This document shows positions 7,142-8,285 of a DNA stretch of 8,285 bases, piece by piece; the first letter of the stretch is position 1; the number at the start of each line of letters is the position of its first letter. Source of the DNA: Bacteroidales bacterium (GTDB taxonomy: Bacteria > Bacteroidota > Bacteroidia > Bacteroidales > F082); the NCBI GenBank assembly GCA_029933565.1, contig JAOZNY010000135.1, positions 1-8,285 on the forward strand, given 5' to 3'. The position numbers were made by a program, and so were the translations under genes. Below the pieces are notes generated by a model. That model was not told the origin of the DNA. It saw only the letters and a list, made by a program, of their open reading frames with translations, and searched no databases.

Positions 7142-7155
7142 CTAAAAAAAGAAAT

Positions 7156-7163
7156 TATCTTTG
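7156..7163 (+). promoter_or_regulatory. Candidate -7 box TATCTTTG for the barrel gene
   Basis: TATCTTTG fits TAnnTTTG exactly and ends 17 bp before the ATG at 7181, a layout close to that of the propeller gene. A weaker near-match, AATATTTG, lies at 7065-7072. No TTG occurs at the expected -33 spacing. Confidence 0.4.
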
Positions 7164-7180
7164 ACCACAAATTTAAGAAT

Positions 7181-8285
7181 ATGAGGTTTTTTGTTTTTGC
7201 ATTATTTCTAGGATTATTTTTCACAACTACCTTTAATGCAAGTGGCTATAATCTAAGTCAATATCAAGGTAATGCTGTTGCTGATACAATTAAAAGCGAT
7301 ACAGCGAAATCGGATACATTAAGCAAACTTGATGCAATGAATAAACAGATGGAATATGTTATCAAGTATTTTCCATTACCTGTTGTTTCATATTCTTCGA
7401 CTACCGAATGGCTTTTTGGACTTACCAAAATCAATACCTTCCGAATAGCAGCTGATCAAAATGACACTACCATACAGCCATCAAGTATTACGGCCCTGGC
7501 ATATATGACACAAAACAAACAGTATAAGTTTGTAGTTACTTCAAACCTTATGTTTGGTCAAAATAAATATGAGAGTTTTACTCAGTTTTTGCTTATCAAT
7601 TTCCCAATATTATATTTTGGTATTGGTAACAATACTAATGCAGACATAAATTGTGTGCTGGATTCAAGAAATATTGGATTTGTCCAATCATTTAAGTACA
7701 ATTTTCACGATAATTGGTATGTGGGAGCGAAGTACAGATTTGACTATTACACAAAAATTGACACAATTGGAGAATGCGAATTATGCAATGAAGATGTAGC
7801 CAATCTAACAGATAACGAAGGGATACAATCGGGATTTGGTTTTAGTATTAGCCGCGAAACCCGTGATAATCGTTTTAATGCACAAAAAGGCTCTTATATT
7901 AATTTTGAGTTTATGACTTATGTAAATTGGCTGGGGAGCAACTTTGCCTATAACACATTCTCTCTTGATTTACGTAAATATATTACTCCCGTTAAATGGC
8001 TTACAATTGCCGGGCAGTTTTACACTGAGGCAAAGTTTGGTGAGGTACCGGTTCAGTCACTGGCATTAATGGGAGGGTCAGACAGAATGCGTGGTATTTA
8101 TTATGGGCGTTTTCGTGATAAGACAATTATTGAGGCCCAACTGGAATTACGATTTCCCATTGCTTGGATAATCGGTGGGACTGTATTTACCGGTCTCGGT
8201 GAAGTTGCCCCCGATATAAATGCCTATACACTTCAAGGCATTAAGTGGACTTACGGTGTGGGACTCAGAATGATGGTCAGTGAAT
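7181..8285 (+). CDS. POTRA-less Omp85 (BamA/TamA family) outer-membrane beta-barrel, 3' truncated by window
   Basis: At least 368 residues are visible and the frame is open to the window edge. A signal peptide covers about 1-20 (MRFFVFALFLGLFFTTTFNA). A short polar stretch rich in Asp, Thr, Lys and Ser (35-50) follows, then the first barrel strand YFPLPVVSYSSTTEWLFG (63-80). Alternating hydrophobic strands continue from there. They include WYVGAKYRFDYY (179-190) and the paired strands FGFSISRETRDNRFNAQKGS (219-238), where RDN...KGS is typical of the bacterial surface antigen domain. GGSDRMRGIYYGRFRD (298-313) is the Omp85 loop-6 VRGY-like motif, here MRGI. There is no room for POTRA domains. 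From related proteins I infer that only the last one or two strands are missing. A CxxC pair (C199, C202) lies in a probable loop. Such barrels sit in the outer membrane; POTRA-less members have no firmly known function and should not be called BamA. The ATG was chosen for its fit to the signal peptide, although the frame is open upstream to 7058. Confidence 0.88.
   Translation, partial: MRFFVFALFLGLFFTTTFNASGYNLSQYQGNAVADTIKSDTAKSDTLSKLDAMNKQMEYVIKYFPLPVVSYSSTTEWLFGLTKINTFRIAADQNDTTIQPSSITALAYMTQNKQYKFVVTSNLMFGQNKYESFTQFLLINFPILYFGIGNNTNADINCVLDSRNIGFVQSFKYNFHDNWYVGAKYRFDYYTKIDTIGECELCNEDVANLTDNEGIQSGFGFSISRETRDNRFNAQKGSYINFEFMTYVNWLGSNFAYNTFSLDLRKYITPVKWLTIAGQFYTEAKFGEVPVQSLALMGGSDRMRGIYYGRFRDKTIIEAQLELRFPIAWIIGGTVFTGLGEVAPDINAYTLQGIKWTYGVGLRMMVSE

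Overview
The window is AT-rich DNA from a member of the Bacteroidota. Three of the five protein genes end in a type A C-terminal sorting domain of the type IX secretion system (T9SS), with YPNP near its start and G-I-Y-x-x-x-I near its end. Several intergenic regions carry the Bacteroidota -7 promoter box TAnnTTTG, and no clear Shine-Dalgarno sequences are seen. The genus cannot be fixed from the sequence.

Layout. The left half (1-4192) is read on the minus strand. From right to left it holds a secreted right-handed beta-helix protein (2804-4192), a secreted LpqC/PHB-depolymerase-like esterase (1408-2580) and a secreted protein that looks like a divergent NodB-type polysaccharide deacetylase (146-1336). 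The last two are 71 bp apart and probably form one transcription unit. A ~57-bp direct repeat lies upstream of the esterase (2681-2737) and again at the left edge (1-57). In the same relative place each copy carries a TATATTTG box and a start codon. The right half is read on the plus strand. It holds an 834-residue BNR/sortilin-like beta-propeller protein with twelve recognisable S/T-x-D/N-x-G-x-x-W repeats (4392-6896) and the start of a POTRA-less Omp85 (BamA/TamA family) outer-membrane barrel (7181-8285, cut by the window end). Genes 3 and 4 diverge from a 199-bp region (4193-4391) with a promoter candidate on each strand.

The 284-bp gap between the propeller gene and the barrel gene holds the most structured non-coding DNA here. 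A nested, imperfect inverted repeat spans about 146 bp (6915-7060) around a G-rich near-palindromic core. It is followed by a GTCTTGA-N12-TCAAGAC inverted repeat and a TATCTTTG box just before the barrel gene.

Together the genes suggest an envelope or extracellular function: surface-displayed or released carbohydrate-active enzymes (esterase, possible deacetylase), two large repeat proteins likely to bind or process polymers, and an outer-membrane barrel. No SusC/SusD pair, glycoside hydrolase with an identifiable active site, sensor or regulator is present, so this is not a demonstrable polysaccharide utilisation locus. No tRNA, rRNA, CRISPR array or transposase gene is seen. I found no clear evidence of a wholly new system. 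The best leads are the repeated promoter/start cassette, the nested inverted-repeat element and the divergent deacetylase-like protein.
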